From: Bacteroidetes bacterium GWF2_40_14
GTDB lineage: Bacteria > Bacteroidota > Bacteroidia > Bacteroidales > UBA932
Direction: 5' to 3'
DNA length: 64,000 bases
Assembly: GCA_001769195.1 (NCBI GenBank)
Contig: MEOK01000005.1
Span: forward strand, 62,001-126,000
The position numbers and the translations under genes were made by a program. This document shows positions 1 to 9,709 of this stretch, piece after piece (positions within the stretch are counted from its first letter, which is position 1; the number at the start of each line of letters is the position of its first letter). Under the pieces are notes generated by a model, which saw only the letters and a list, made by a program, of their open reading frames with translations, was not told the origin of the DNA and did not search any database.

Positions 1-219
1 TTCTATGGTAAAAAAGTCATGACAATCCCTTTTTACTATAAATCAGCAAGCGTTTCCGTTTTCGACGATATAGGTAATGATAATGTATGGTGTGACTTTT
101 CAGTTACCCTTGTTTTCACCTCTTTCAAAGTGAGCGGATCAGACAAAATATACATTCTTATAGCCGAGAGCGGCAAAACGATAATTACAGAAAACGGAAT
201 CAGAATAAAATTGAGATAG
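1..219 (+). CDS. Phage tail-region protein, 5' part outside the window
   Basis: The reading frame is open back to base 1, so the ATG at 19 may be internal and the true start may lie upstream. The visible 73 residues are rich in beta-strand-forming residues (about 24-60) and carry no motif I recognise. The stop codon lies three bases before the start of the tail fibre gene, so the two are probably co-transcribed and translationally close. The position before the fibre suggests a small tail or baseplate-associated protein, but this is inference from order only. Confidence 0.6.
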   Translation, partial: FYGKKVMTIPFYYKSASVSVFDDIGNDNVWCDFSVTLVFTSFKVSGSDKIYILIAESGKTIITENGIRIKLR

Positions 220-221
220 AT

Positions 222-3200
222 ATGGAAGAGGAAATTAAAGTCAGTGATATGCCGGTAGCGGAAACTCTTGTTGGGCTTGTGGTTTTGGGAGTTAGTGAGA
301 GCCAGAGCGTTCAGGTGCCTATTGCGTTGCTTAAAGGCAATGTAGGAGCTACACCGAACTTGACAATTCAGGTTACTGCCCTTGCATCAGGAGCCACCCC
401 GACAGTGCAGAAATCCGGAACGGCTGAAAATCCTATCTTGGTTTTGGGAATTCCAGCAGGACCAGCAGGAGCTACTGGTGCTACAGGAGGTGTGGGTGCC
501 ACGGGTGCCACAGGAGCAACCGGAGGGGTTGGAGCCACAGGTGCCGCAGGTGCGACTGGCGCTGCAGGTGCAACTCCTATTTTACGTGCAGGTGCTTCCG
601 GCATTGAGTGGAAGTATACTAATGAGGCCGATACAGCCTACAGGCAAATAGTAAGTTTTGCCTCTTTGAAGCTGAATTTCTCTGACCTGACTCAGGAAGA
701 AAAAGACTCTTTGAAAGGTGCAGATGGAGCACCCGGTGCTCCTGGCGAAGCGTTCACGTTCGACATGCTCACAGAGGAACAGCTTGCTACTCTACGTGAG
801 GGCATTGTAACATCCGTTGACATAAAACCTGCTGAAACCAAGATAGGCAAAATAACCCTCTTTGGCACTCAGTACGACTTATTCCAGATGTTAGTCGAGG
901 TTACAGAAAATATTCCGGTCATTGCCAATGCGGAAGCCACTTTTGTTTTAAGTGACATCCCGATCGGCTTTAATCTGTTTCTTGATGTGAAGTCGTTCAT
1001 CGCAGCAGCTGACTCTCAGGTAGTGGTTGCTGACTACTATAATCATCTATATAAATTCCAGCGAATTTTTGTTGATACCGACCTTGCCACAAAGGTTACC
1101 ATTAAATGTCTTGAAACGGTTCCTGTTGCAGTAAAAGTAAATCTGCAGGTTCAGTACATCAAAGATCCGGGTGATATTCTTGAACTGAATGTTACAGTAC
1201 CTGCAGGGATAGATCCTGCTGACGTGAATTTGACATTTCCATCTCTCAAGTATAACAAGAAAAATGTGGCCTCTTTTTCTATGGATGACACAAAACCGGC
1301 CTGGAATAATGTTTTTGCTCCTATCAACAAGAAGTGGGTTGATAACGAACTTAAACAAGATCTTGGTTTGGCTAATGGAACAATCATTATACATAAAGAC
1401 TGGACAGAAACAATTAACGGACGTTATTACGACAGGTCAACAAATTATACTGTAGGAGGTGTTCCTCATGTCAATGGACATGTTCCAAGTAAGTTTTGTG
1501 AATATTCCGACGGCGCTGGAGGAAGACGGCGTTATGGTTTTGGTATTGCTGGTTCTTGGTGGTGGTTGGCCGAAAATACAGGCGCAAACTCTAATGTCAC
1601 AGATCCGGCATGGTTGGTAACGGCAAGGGATCAGCAGGTAAGTTATGCTTTTCCGGCATCATCCGCAAGAGAAATAAGGTATATGTCGGATTTCGGAGTC
1701 GCCTATGAAATTCACGATATGTATATTCCCTATAGTGAGAGTAAAAACAATTATGACAGTATGACACAGCAGGAGTTTGATGCTGCTGTTCTAATAGAAA
1801 GGGAGAGATATTTTGCCCTACTTGACAGGAAGCCGATTATAGGCACGAGACCGGGCGGGAACGATATTTATTATAGGTTCTTAAATTGTCCTCATGTCTT
1901 ATTCAACTATATTGCAACCAATCAGGATGGTCAGTATGGAAATAACGGGTATTATTACAAGCCATTTGCTGATTCTCTTCCGTTGTCGAGGAAAGACCTG
2001 CTTCCTTATAGGGTGTTCTGGAGAACCGACTATACTTTAGCGGATTTTAAGGCAAAAGTAATTTCAGAGTATGCCAAGTCTTTGGCTGATAGAATCTGGA
2101 ATATATACGGAGTGCATGATGTATATTCCGACACAGGCGCTGAAGCTTTGTTTTCTGATTTAGAAACCGCCTATGGTATATCTGGAGACGATTCTTTATG
2201 GTTCGCGGCTTCTCAGGAAGTCATGGAGTACTCATGGATGAAGTATTACGCATCCGCCGGAAAGTCTGTTAACGGGCAAAATATTAAATTTAAGATTCAC
2301 ATTCCTTTTGTACAGGATTTTCAATTTAAGTCTATTTCATGTTTACTGTCGGGCATTTCAAGCTTGACAGGTGTTTCGGTAGCATCTTCGGCTAATTGTA
2401 GTGGAATGTCTCATGCAATCAGCGATAGTCAGTTGCTTGTTAATTTAGATTTCAATGCCGATTTATTGGCCAAAGTAGAGAAATATGTAGAGTTGTTTGA
2501 AAATACACCTCCTATCATCGGTGCGCTTTTGGATTCTGAAAAAACCTTTGCCTTAGAGGATGCTCAATACTTTATTCAGTTGATAAAACCGGAATTAAGG
2601 GCTCCATTTCAGGCGAGGATAGATGCTCTTGCAGCTGCTCCTACACTGACCTCAATACTTATCAACGCCAACGAGGCGACCACTTATAGTCGTACTGTAG
2701 CGATTACATGCTCGATGTCTGGCAGTGCTTCGCAGATGATGGTCAGTGAAAACTCAGACTTTTCAGGAGCTTCTTGGGAAACATACGTTTCTCCAAAATC
2801 GTTTTTATTGTCATCCGGATACGGAACCAAAACCGTTTATGTCAAGATTAAAAACGTGAACGGAGAAAGTGCAACACGATCAGATGCCATCGCTTACTCA
2901 GAAGAACCAGTAGTGCTTAACTCAATCTCGATCAACTCAGGAGCCGCTTCTTCAAGTAACCAGAGCGTTAACGTGGGATTCAGTTATACAGGCACTCCTA
3001 CGCACTATATGCTTAGTGAAAATTCAGACTTCTCAGGCGCTTCATGGGCTGCCTTTGCCGAAAATCCTGTGTTTAACCTATCCACAGGCTTCGGTAGTAA
3101 AACAGTATACGCAAAACTCAAAAACGCTTCTTCTGAAAGTGCTTCTCGTAACGATTCAATAGAGTATGTTAATCCTAACGTTCTTTCTTTAAATGCAGTC

Positions 3201-4418
3201 TCAATTAACGATAATGCTTCTGATACAGGTGCAAGGCTTGTTGATGTTGACCTTTCATATACAGGAACTGCAACTCAATACCGTTTAGGTGAAACGGTAG
3301 ATTTGTCGGCTGTAGCATGGACAGATATTCCGGCAGGGCAAATTCAATTTATGGTTTCAGCATCATATGGGTCAAAAACTGTTTATGCTCAGGTCAAGAA
3401 CGATACAGAAACATCTTCTGTAGTTAATGATTCAATAACTTATGTTCAGTCTGTTGCCTTGACAGGCGTGTCAATCAATTCTGGAGCTGCAAGTACTGAC
3501 AACAGAACAGTCAGCGTAGGCTTGACTTATACAGGTACTCCAACACACTACAGAATCGGAGAGGTGGCAGACTTGTCAGCTGCTGCATGGGTTGCCTTTA
3601 CAAGTTCTCCACTGAGCTATCAGGTTGCAGATGGAGCAGGAACTAAAACGGTTTACGTTCAACTTAAAAATAGCGTTAGCGAGTCAGCAGTTCAACATGA
3701 CGATATCACTTTAACAGTTGCTCCTCCGGCAGCAGTGGCAGCGGTATTATCATTTGCGCATGCTAATGGCAATGGGAACGTTGAGTATCCGAGCGCCGGA
3801 GGAGTTACATTTAACTTAACTCAACCAATGGCCGGAACTGTTGGTATAGGCTACTATGGTCAGAACCAGCTTAAAAATAAGGCAACCGGTTTAGATTTGA
3901 CCGGTTGGAAGATTATTAGCGATATTTCATTCTTTGTTGCAACAGCAGATACTGACTGGACAGAGCCTCACTTAAATAGCTACGAGCTCACATTGTCCGG
4001 GGAAGGTGGAGCATATCCAGATTTATATATTAAAAGAAACAACGTATGTTATCTTGAACCGACATCTGTTCATAAATCAAGGATAATTCTTAGTTTGCCG
4101 GAAGGCACCTATACATTTAAGTTTTTATGGTGCGGTTCGGAAGCTATATCTGATTCTCTAAGAGCTTGCTCATATTATAAAGTAAACGTTGAAAATGGCA
4201 CAGGCACTATTCTAACATCCGGAACACCTGTTACAGTAGGAGACGAAGGTTTTACATCGTTAAATAACAAACAGTTTAATCGAGAAATCTCGGGTATAAT
4301 AGTAGGCTCTGGACAAGCTGTTGCAGGTAACATAGCTATATATATGTGGAATACCGCTGTAGGTGGCATGGGCGGCAAGCCGGGTATCAGTCTTATTGAA
4401 ATCACTAAAACAGCATAG
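222..4418 (+). CDS. Phage tail fibre: collagen-like repeats, NodB-deacetylase-like domain, four Ig-like repeats
   Basis: This 1398-residue protein is a modular host-recognition fibre. Residues 1-76 form a short N-terminal attachment region. Residues about 77-116 are Gly-X-Y collagen-like triplets rich in GAT, with a second short block (GADGAPGAPG) near 165-174. Residues about 340-700 resemble a NodB polysaccharide deacetylase: FSMDD at 352-356 (motif 1), H498 in EIHDMY (motif 2 position), a helix spaced as in the family, and R543-P-G-G (motif 3 position). The second metal-binding His of motif 2 is absent, so catalysis is uncertain. Residues about 808-1166 hold four tandem 90-residue Ig-like repeats. 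A unique C-terminal domain (about 1170-1398) may bind the receptor. The next gene starts 6 bases after the stop. The structural role is likely; the enzyme activity is inference. Confidence 0.85.
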   Translation: MEEEIKVSDMPVAETLVGLVVLGVSESQSVQVPIALLKGNVGATPNLTIQVTALASGATPTVQKSGTAENPILVLGIPAGPAGATGATGGVGATGATGATGGVGATGAAGATGAAGATPILRAGASGIEWKYTNEADTAYRQIVSFASLKLNFSDLTQEEKDSLKGADGAPGAPGEAFTFDMLTEEQLATLREGIVTSVDIKPAETKIGKITLFGTQYDLFQMLVEVTENIPVIANAEATFVLSDIPIGFNLFLDVKSFIAAADSQVVVADYYNHLYKFQRIFVDTDLATKVTIKCLETVPVAVKVNLQVQYIKDPGDILELNVTVPAGIDPADVNLTFPSLKYNKKNVASFSMDDTKPAWNNVFAPINKKWVDNELKQDLGLANGTIIIHKDWTETINGRYYDRSTNYTVGGVPHVNGHVPSKFCEYSDGAGGRRRYGFGIAGSWWWLAENTGANSNVTDPAWLVTARDQQVSYAFPASSAREIRYMSDFGVAYEIHDMYIPYSESKNNYDSMTQQEFDAAVLIERERYFALLDRKPIIGTRPGGNDIYYRFLNCPHVLFNYIATNQDGQYGNNGYYYKPFADSLPLSRKDLLPYRVFWRTDYTLADFKAKVISEYAKSLADRIWNIYGVHDVYSDTGAEALFSDLETAYGISGDDSLWFAASQEVMEYSWMKYYASAGKSVNGQNIKFKIHIPFVQDFQFKSISCLLSGISSLTGVSVASSANCSGMSHAISDSQLLVNLDFNADLLAKVEKYVELFENTPPIIGALLDSEKTFALEDAQYFIQLIKPELRAPFQARIDALAAAPTLTSILINANEATTYSRTVAITCSMSGSASQMMVSENSDFSGASWETYVSPKSFLLSSGYGTKTVYVKIKNVNGESATRSDAIAYSEEPVVLNSISINSGAASSSNQSVNVGFSYTGTPTHYMLSENSDFSGASWAAFAENPVFNLSTGFGSKTVYAKLKNASSESASRNDSIEYVNPNVLSLNAVSINDNASDTGARLVDVDLSYTGTATQYRLGETVDLSAVAWTDIPAGQIQFMVSASYGSKTVYAQVKNDTETSSVVNDSITYVQSVALTGVSINSGAASTDNRTVSVGLTYTGTPTHYRIGEVADLSAAAWVAFTSSPLSYQVADGAGTKTVYVQLKNSVSESAVQHDDITLTVAPPAAVAAVLSFAHANGNGNVEYPSAGGVTFNLTQPMAGTVGIGYYGQNQLKNKATGLDLTGWKIISDISFFVATADTDWTEPHLNSYELTLSGEGGAYPDLYIKRNNVCYLEPTSVHKSRIILSLPEGTYTFKFLWCGSEAISDSLRACSYYKVNVENGTGTILTSGTPVTVGDEGFTSLNNKQFNREISGIIVGSGQAVAGNIAIYMWNTAVGGMGGKPGISLIEITKTA
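2643..3720 (+). repeat. Four tandem ~270-bp repeats encoding Ig-like domains in the tail fibre
   Basis: The repeats are marked by a recurring core (agt/ggt-gaa-...-gca-tgg) at about 2745, 3015, 3288 and 3558, giving periods of 270, 273 and 270 bp. The first two copies are closest to each other (both encode LSENSDFSGASW or MVSENSDFSGASW), and the last two form a second pair (GETVDLSAVAW, GEVADLSAAAW). Every copy ends with a KTVY strand and a closing DSI/DDI strand. The pattern suggests duplication of units within the fibre gene. Confidence 0.85.
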
Positions 4419-4424
4419 GATCAA

Positions 4425-7400
4425 ATGGAAATATATAGACCAGACGACACTTTATTGCTTGATGTTTCTGTCAAAGATGGGTCATATTCGTATAATGCAA
4501 TTATGGACAGCCATGAACTTGTTTTGATGTTCGCATTAACGCAGAAGATTGAAATTCCACTTGGCTCATATTGTTCGTTTTTAGGTCTTACTTTTTATCT
4601 TAAGGACTCAACAGATATTACTATTCTTGGTGAAAGGAACTTTGATTATACAGTTATATTTTGTCGTGGTATAGGAAGTCTTAGGAAGTACAAAGCGCGT
4701 AACCGTGAAGATGGTAGATTGTCTTTCTCTATGACTGCAACTCCTCGTGAGTTTATTGTTTTTATAGTTGGAAATATGAATGACCGACCGGTAGAGCAAA
4801 ATGCATGGGTTGTTGGCGACTGTATTATATCAGAACAGAAGACAATAGAATTTGATTATGCTTATGTTTCAGATGCTCTACAGGCAATTGCAGATGCTTT
4901 CAAAACAGAGTGGGAAATAGATGGATACACAATACATCTAAGGAAAGTAGAGTACAATAAAAGTACCCCTCTTGCTTTGTCCTTTGGAAAGGGAAATGGT
5001 TTTAAGACTGGTGTAAAGAGAACAAATATCAGTGAATACAAACCTGTTGAGATTCTATACATACAAGGAACAAACAGGAATATTGATTATTCTGTATATG
5101 GTAACAAAACCCTGCTTTTACCAAAATCGAAGAGCATAAAATACGATGGTGTTTTCTTTGATGGCGAAACTGGTTATGATATCAGCAGGTCACGTACATA
5201 CCTGACAGATGCTGGTGGTTTATACATTTATCGTGATCAGACTGAAAAGCCTTTTGAAACATACAATGAAGACAGTTTTGATGCGACAGAGATTTATCCG
5301 GCAAGGGTTGGTGTTCTTTCGTCTGTTGAATGCGTGGATGAAGAAAAATATTTCTGGAATATCACTGATGAAAGTATACCTGAGGCATTGGATTACTCTC
5401 TTTGTAGGATTGCAGGAGAAACAGCAAGAATAATTTTCCAGAGTGGAAGACTTTCAGGAAGGGAATTTGAGATAGAGGCTACAAGTTCAAAGTTATCCGG
5501 ATATGATCATGAAACAAGAACTTTTAAACTGGTACCCCACGAAGAAGACGGACAGATGATGCCAGGTGGTGCATGGTATCCAGAAGCAGATGATAAATAT
5601 GCTGTGTTCGGAATACAGTTGCCAACTGCTTATATATGTGATGATGTCAGCAAGACTGGAGCATCATGGGATATGTTTAGAGAAGTGGTAAGGCATTTTT
5701 ATTCTTGTGAAGATTTTCAATATGGATTTGATGGAACGCTTGATGGTATATGGGCCAAGTCACATTGGACTGATGCCTTAAATGTAGGTGGTAAGTGTAA
5801 AATAGGAAGTTATGTTTCTTTTGCATACAAAGACGAAGATCCTGTTTTGATCAGGATCAGAGGAATAAAGCATTTTGTTAATAAACCGTACAAACCGGTA
5901 TTGGAGTTAAACAATACAACTGGAGGCAAGCTTACAAGTGAGTTGCGTAAAATTGGAGAGAAAGATGTAGCTATTGAAGATTCATATAGTAGGAGTAACG
6001 AAAACACACGTCGCAGCTTCAGGGATGCAATGCAGACACAAAAATTACTTCAGGATTCACTCCTGAACTTCAGCAAGGGAATAACTCCTATAACCGTACG
6101 TACCATGCAGGCCATAGTTGGAGATGACAGTCTTCAATTCATCTTTACAGATAGCACTTTCGTAACAGAAATTGGTGAAGATATCTCATTTGATAAAGAG
6201 ACTAAGAAAATCAATATTACGGCAAGCTACATACGACATGAAACTCTCGGGCTGGAATATGTTACAAATGAATATCCTGTTGAGAAAAAAATGAGGTGGA
6301 TTCTTGACTCTTACCAGAGCGCAGCACTTGATGTACCTGCAAAGATTTACTACCTGTATGTTAAAGTAAGCAACACAGTTACTGACGGAACAGACCATGG
6401 AAGCATAGTTCTCAGCGAAACAGCCATTGGTATGGAAGAGGAGGCAGGATTCTATCATCTGCTCTTTGCCCTTATAAACAGTGAGTCCGACGGAGATCGA
6501 AGCATATCTGTAATGTCAGGTTACTCTGAGTGGTCCCCGGGAAGATTTATTATTAGAAAGATTCAGGACAAGGATGCTAATTTAGTTATAGACCTTGTAA
6601 ATCGTATCATTGAGGCCAAAAATGGTGCTGAGATCAAGGGAAAACTGACAATCGGTTCAGGCTCTTCAGGGCTCGATAAGTTTTCAGAATACGAGGCTTT
6701 AGTAGACAGCATCGAGCTTGCACGTCTGTTCATTCAATATTCAGTTGACGGTTCAACGCTATGGCACGATACCTTTACTTCTGGCGATCTCTATATGCGT
6801 CAAAAGAATGGTATTGCTGGAGAGTGGTCAGGAGCCATTCGATTAGTAGGTATTCCAGGAGATCCTGGTCAAAACGGAAGCTACTATACTCTTGAGTATG
6901 CTATTGGCGGGTTGGAAGTTCCGACTACAGGCTGGCAGGCTACAGCCCCAACTCCTACAACAGGAAGCCCTTATGTGTGGTTAAGAACAAGATTAGTTAC
7001 TCCTCCATCTACATATGGAGAATGGACGTATACTAAATTAAGCGGTTTGAACGGAGCTACTGGTCTTGATGGAAAAAGCATCGAGTTTATTTTTACGCGC
7101 ACTACCACAGCAACTCCTCCATCGACGCCTACCGGAGAAAATACTGATGACTTTGTACCAGTAGGTTGGTCTGACGATCAGCAAGGGGTTACTTCTACAA
7201 ATAAATACGAATGGTCTTCAAAGAGAACCAAGGTTGCCGGCACGTGGGGAACATATTCGGCACCGGCAATGTGGGCAAGATATTCATCGGATGGTCTTCC
7301 GGGTTCAGATGCAGATGCACAGGCAGCAAAGGATGATATTGCGAGAGCTCTTGGTTATGTTAGTTGGGATGCTATGCATAATGCTATAGAGAACGGCAAA

Positions 7401-8231
7401 ACTATTATTGAGGGTGGGCACCTAAGAACGGAACTGATAGAAGCGTATTCTATTCTAACCAGCAATTTATCGACGGCCACCTCTGGGCAGCGGATTACTA
7501 TCAGCAAAGAGCTGAACGCTATAATTATGTACGATGCTTCTGGTAATATTAGAGCTCGTTTAGGCGGTGATGCATTAGGAAGCGTTGGTACTTCTGGAAG
7601 TACATTCGCTTGCTCGAGCAATGGAGGATCAATCCAGAAATATACTTCTGGTTGGACTTCTGGAGTTTACTCTTATGGAGGCAGTAATCTTTTGGCTACT
7701 ATTCAACCTGCAGAATCTAATAATTCAGTCCATATTCCTGCCATTTATTTCGATATTGATATTACGGATATTGCTGGTTTTTCATCAGAGGATGAAGCCT
7801 CTATAACTTGTAAGTTTTACATGGGCAGCTCTTTGATAAAAAGCGTTAATTACAATTCTAACGTGGATGGTTGGATTCATCAGATAGTTATTCCTGCGTT
7901 AGATACTGAGTTAGCAGCAATATCGAATGAACTTAGAGTAGAGTTTGAGTACTCTTTTTACGTAGCGCCCGGTTACGAAGGTTTTTCAGCGTTGCTGGCT
8001 TTGACTTTCGCGGCCTCCACAGGATCAATTAATTACCCCTATGAGCTAACAGAATTTGCCGGCAATGGCTTTCGCAGCATGTGGGCCTCGGATATGTATT
8101 TTTTAGTTCAATATTTATCAGGAGCAAACAAGATCGAACAGCGAGTTGGAAACTACGGCTTTCGTGTCAGTGCCTCAGGCTTTGAAAAAACAACAAACGG
8201 CGGGGCCACATGGGTTGCCGCTTCATTATAA
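4425..8231 (+). CDS. Large phage tail/baseplate protein with collagen-like segments
   Basis: This 1268-residue protein follows the tail fibre by 6 bases. Its N-terminal ~550 residues are beta-rich and resemble the tail-tip or baseplate hub proteins found next to tail fibres in Bacteroidetes prophages. A middle region (about 560-800) contains GKLTIGSGSSG, of the kind that links hub and fibre parts. Short collagen-like stretches lie near residues 810-819 (GIPGDPGQNG), 876-884 and about 957. Between them are two WxWxR-like beta modules with repeated GEWTYTKL/GTWGTYSAP features. The C-terminal ~250 residues look like a receptor-facing beta domain. I recognise the type from composition and order, not from a specific named family. 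Confidence 0.75.
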   Translation: MEIYRPDDTLLLDVSVKDGSYSYNAIMDSHELVLMFALTQKIEIPLGSYCSFLGLTFYLKDSTDITILGERNFDYTVIFCRGIGSLRKYKARNREDGRLSFSMTATPREFIVFIVGNMNDRPVEQNAWVVGDCIISEQKTIEFDYAYVSDALQAIADAFKTEWEIDGYTIHLRKVEYNKSTPLALSFGKGNGFKTGVKRTNISEYKPVEILYIQGTNRNIDYSVYGNKTLLLPKSKSIKYDGVFFDGETGYDISRSRTYLTDAGGLYIYRDQTEKPFETYNEDSFDATEIYPARVGVLSSVECVDEEKYFWNITDESIPEALDYSLCRIAGETARIIFQSGRLSGREFEIEATSSKLSGYDHETRTFKLVPHEEDGQMMPGGAWYPEADDKYAVFGIQLPTAYICDDVSKTGASWDMFREVVRHFYSCEDFQYGFDGTLDGIWAKSHWTDALNVGGKCKIGSYVSFAYKDEDPVLIRIRGIKHFVNKPYKPVLELNNTTGGKLTSELRKIGEKDVAIEDSYSRSNENTRRSFRDAMQTQKLLQDSLLNFSKGITPITVRTMQAIVGDDSLQFIFTDSTFVTEIGEDISFDKETKKINITASYIRHETLGLEYVTNEYPVEKKMRWILDSYQSAALDVPAKIYYLYVKVSNTVTDGTDHGSIVLSETAIGMEEEAGFYHLLFALINSESDGDRSISVMSGYSEWSPGRFIIRKIQDKDANLVIDLVNRIIEAKNGAEIKGKLTIGSGSSGLDKFSEYEALVDSIELARLFIQYSVDGSTLWHDTFTSGDLYMRQKNGIAGEWSGAIRLVGIPGDPGQNGSYYTLEYAIGGLEVPTTGWQATAPTPTTGSPYVWLRTRLVTPPSTYGEWTYTKLSGLNGATGLDGKSIEFIFTRTTTATPPSTPTGENTDDFVPVGWSDDQQGVTSTNKYEWSSKRTKVAGTWGTYSAPAMWARYSSDGLPGSDADAQAAKDDIARALGYVSWDAMHNAIENGKTIIEGGHLRTELIEAYSILTSNLSTATSGQRITISKELNAIIMYDASGNIRARLGGDALGSVGTSGSTFACSSNGGSIQKYTSGWTSGVYSYGGSNLLATIQPAESNNSVHIPAIYFDIDITDIAGFSSEDEASITCKFYMGSSLIKSVNYNSNVDGWIHQIVIPALDTELAAISNELRVEFEYSFYVAPGYEGFSALLALTFAASTGSINYPYELTEFAGNGFRSMWASDMYFLVQYLSGANKIEQRVGNYGFRVSASGFEKTTNGGATWVAASL

Positions 8232-8250
8232 ACAATAAACATAAAACTAA

Positions 8251-8257
8251 AAGGGGG
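8251..8257 (+). promoter_or_regulatory. Strong Shine-Dalgarno for the holin gene
   Basis: AAGGGGG lies 8 bases before the ATG at 8266. Host genes in this window mostly lack such purine-rich sites, as is usual in Bacteroidetes. Its presence here fits strong late expression of the lysis cassette and supports the chosen holin start. Confidence 0.6.
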
Positions 8258-8265
8258 AAAGAACA

Positions 8266-8763
8266 ATGGAGACATGGGGAAAAATTTCAGACAGCATTCT
8301 TGCACAAGCTGGTTACCTATCGGTATTTTACATAGCAATTATATTTTTAGTGTCCATGGATCTTTGGTCTGGAGTACGAAAGGCAAGGAAGAGGGGAGAG
8401 GCCAGAATGTCCTTTGGCTATAGACGAACTCTTGACAAGCTTGCAAGGTATATAAATATCATGCTGGCTATAACAGCAGTGGATATGATTGTCCTTATTT
8501 CCCCGATTTACCTTGCATTAGAATCCCTCCCTGCTTTTCCGTACTTATCATTGTTGGCAGTGATTTTTATAGCAATAATTGAAATAAAGAGCATGTGTGA
8601 AAAGGCAGAGGACAAGCAGCGGTTTAAGAGTACGAGCATGCTGGCCGGAAAGGTGATTGCCAGCAAGGACGATATTTCTAAAATGATTGAGGAGATAATG
8701 TCGTATATGAATACTACAGATCAGCAGTATATAAAGGATAACGAGAAACCTAAGGAACAATGA
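8266..8763 (+). CDS. Phage holin (toxin-secretion/phage-lysis holin type)
   Basis: This 165-residue membrane protein should make inner-membrane lesions that release the endolysin encoded next. It has hydrophobic segments at about 16-33, 63-80 and 86-105. The stretch DLWSGVRKARKRGE followed by RRTLDKLARYINI is the hallmark of the Phage_holin_4 superfamily, where a charged loop separates the first and second membrane spans. The C-terminal 45 residues are charged and cytoplasmic. Its stop codon overlaps the endolysin start as ATGA, showing translational coupling. The specific holin subfamily is inferred. Confidence 0.8.
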   Translation: METWGKISDSILAQAGYLSVFYIAIIFLVSMDLWSGVRKARKRGEARMSFGYRRTLDKLARYINIMLAITAVDMIVLISPIYLALESLPAFPYLSLLAVIFIAIIEIKSMCEKAEDKQRFKSTSMLAGKVIASKDDISKMIEEIMSYMNTTDQQYIKDNEKPKEQ

Positions 8764-9320
8764 AACTCGAGGAAATTGTACGACTTGAAGCTGAACGCTC
8801 AGGAATAGAGTACGCAGCGTTGATGGCCTTTGTTTCTGTTGAAACGGGAGGCCTTGGGTTTGACCCAGAGACTGGCAAAATCATCATCCAGTTTGAGCCG
8901 GCTTGGTTCAAAAAGAAATCACCGTACACACCAAGTGGTAAATGGAGCCTTAACGGAGTTGAAAGGCAAAAGGCAGAATGGGGGGCATTTGACGAAGTTT
9001 GGATGTACAACAGGGTTGCTGCGATTGAAAGCACCTCCTTTGGATTAGGCCAAATTATGGGGCTACACTGGCAAAGACTTGGTTATAGTTCTGCTGGAGC
9101 AATGTGGGATGATGCCAATAAGGGTATTGATCGTCAGGTCTGGCAAATGGTGCAATTCATTCTTACCAGCAAACGACTTTTGGCTGCTTTGCAAGAAAAG
9201 GATTGGACAAGTGTAGCGATTTTGTATAACGGAGCTAAATTCCGCGAGGTAGCTATAAAATACAATAGAACTCCTTATGATGTGTCGATGAGTCAGGAAT
9301 ATTTAAAATATGCTGCATAA
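8760..9320 (+). CDS. Endolysin, N-acetylmuramidase family
   Basis: This 186-residue protein cleaves peptidoglycan glycan strands during lysis. It matches the N-acetylmuramidase family (PF11860, formerly DUF3380) along its whole length: VETGGLGF with probable catalytic E28, FEPAWF at 45-50, and the conserved block ESTSFGLGQIMG at 90-101, followed by the family's YNGAKF-type helix. No signal peptide is present, so export depends on the holin. There is no separate cell-wall-binding domain. It overlaps the holin by four bases and the next gene by one base (TAATG). Confidence 0.88.
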   Translation: MKLEEIVRLEAERSGIEYAALMAFVSVETGGLGFDPETGKIIIQFEPAWFKKKSPYTPSGKWSLNGVERQKAEWGAFDEVWMYNRVAAIESTSFGLGQIMGLHWQRLGYSSAGAMWDDANKGIDRQVWQMVQFILTSKRLLAALQEKDWTSVAILYNGAKFREVAIKYNRTPYDVSMSQEYLKYAA

Positions 9321-9709
9321 TGGAAATACACGAATTTGATCCAGTGATTTATCCATATAAGTTATGGATTATAATTGATAAGAAGCCAACTCTTATCTCT
9401 GACAAATTTAATGAATATGATGGAACGCCTATTGAATTTATCGAGAGAGATACTAATAGAACAGCAGCTTTCACGATGCCAGTAATTAGAAAGGAAAAGC
9501 CAAATTATGGCGTAATTATATTTTTTAGGTCAAAGCGGAGTCTGTCGTCATACGAACTGGTGGCACACGAATCTTCACACGCCGCTAAGTTTTTATTTGA
9601 ACATATAAGTGCTGGTATAAAAGAGCATGAGCCATTTGAATATGTCATTGGATGGATTGCAGGATGTTGTGAAAAGGTTAAACTAAATAAAGTAAAGCAG
9701 CATGAGTAA
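9320..9709 (+). CDS. Small phage protein with HExxH metallopeptidase-like motif
   Basis: This 129-residue protein carries H83-E-S-S-H87 within a helix, followed 20 residues on by E107 in EPFEYVIGWI. That is the layout of a gluzincin or ImmA/IrrE-type zinc site. The preceding strand (GVIIFF) also suits a minimal metallopeptidase fold. It is coupled to the endolysin (TAATG) and overlaps the next gene by eight bases. No signal peptide is visible, so it would act in the cytoplasm. It could be a processing protease or an anti-repressor-cleaving protein; the substrate is unknown. The motif is seen directly; the activity is inference. Confidence 0.6.
   Translation: MEIHEFDPVIYPYKLWIIIDKKPTLISDKFNEYDGTPIEFIERDTNRTAAFTMPVIRKEKPNYGVIIFFRSKRSLSSYELVAHESSHAAKFLFEHISAGIKEHEPFEYVIGWIAGCCEKVKLNKVKQHE

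Noticed and set aside
368-604. Minus-strand frame rich in Pro-Val-Ala repeats
   Set aside because: It is the antisense of the collagen-like GAT repeats of the tail fibre; the composition follows from the repeat, not from a gene.
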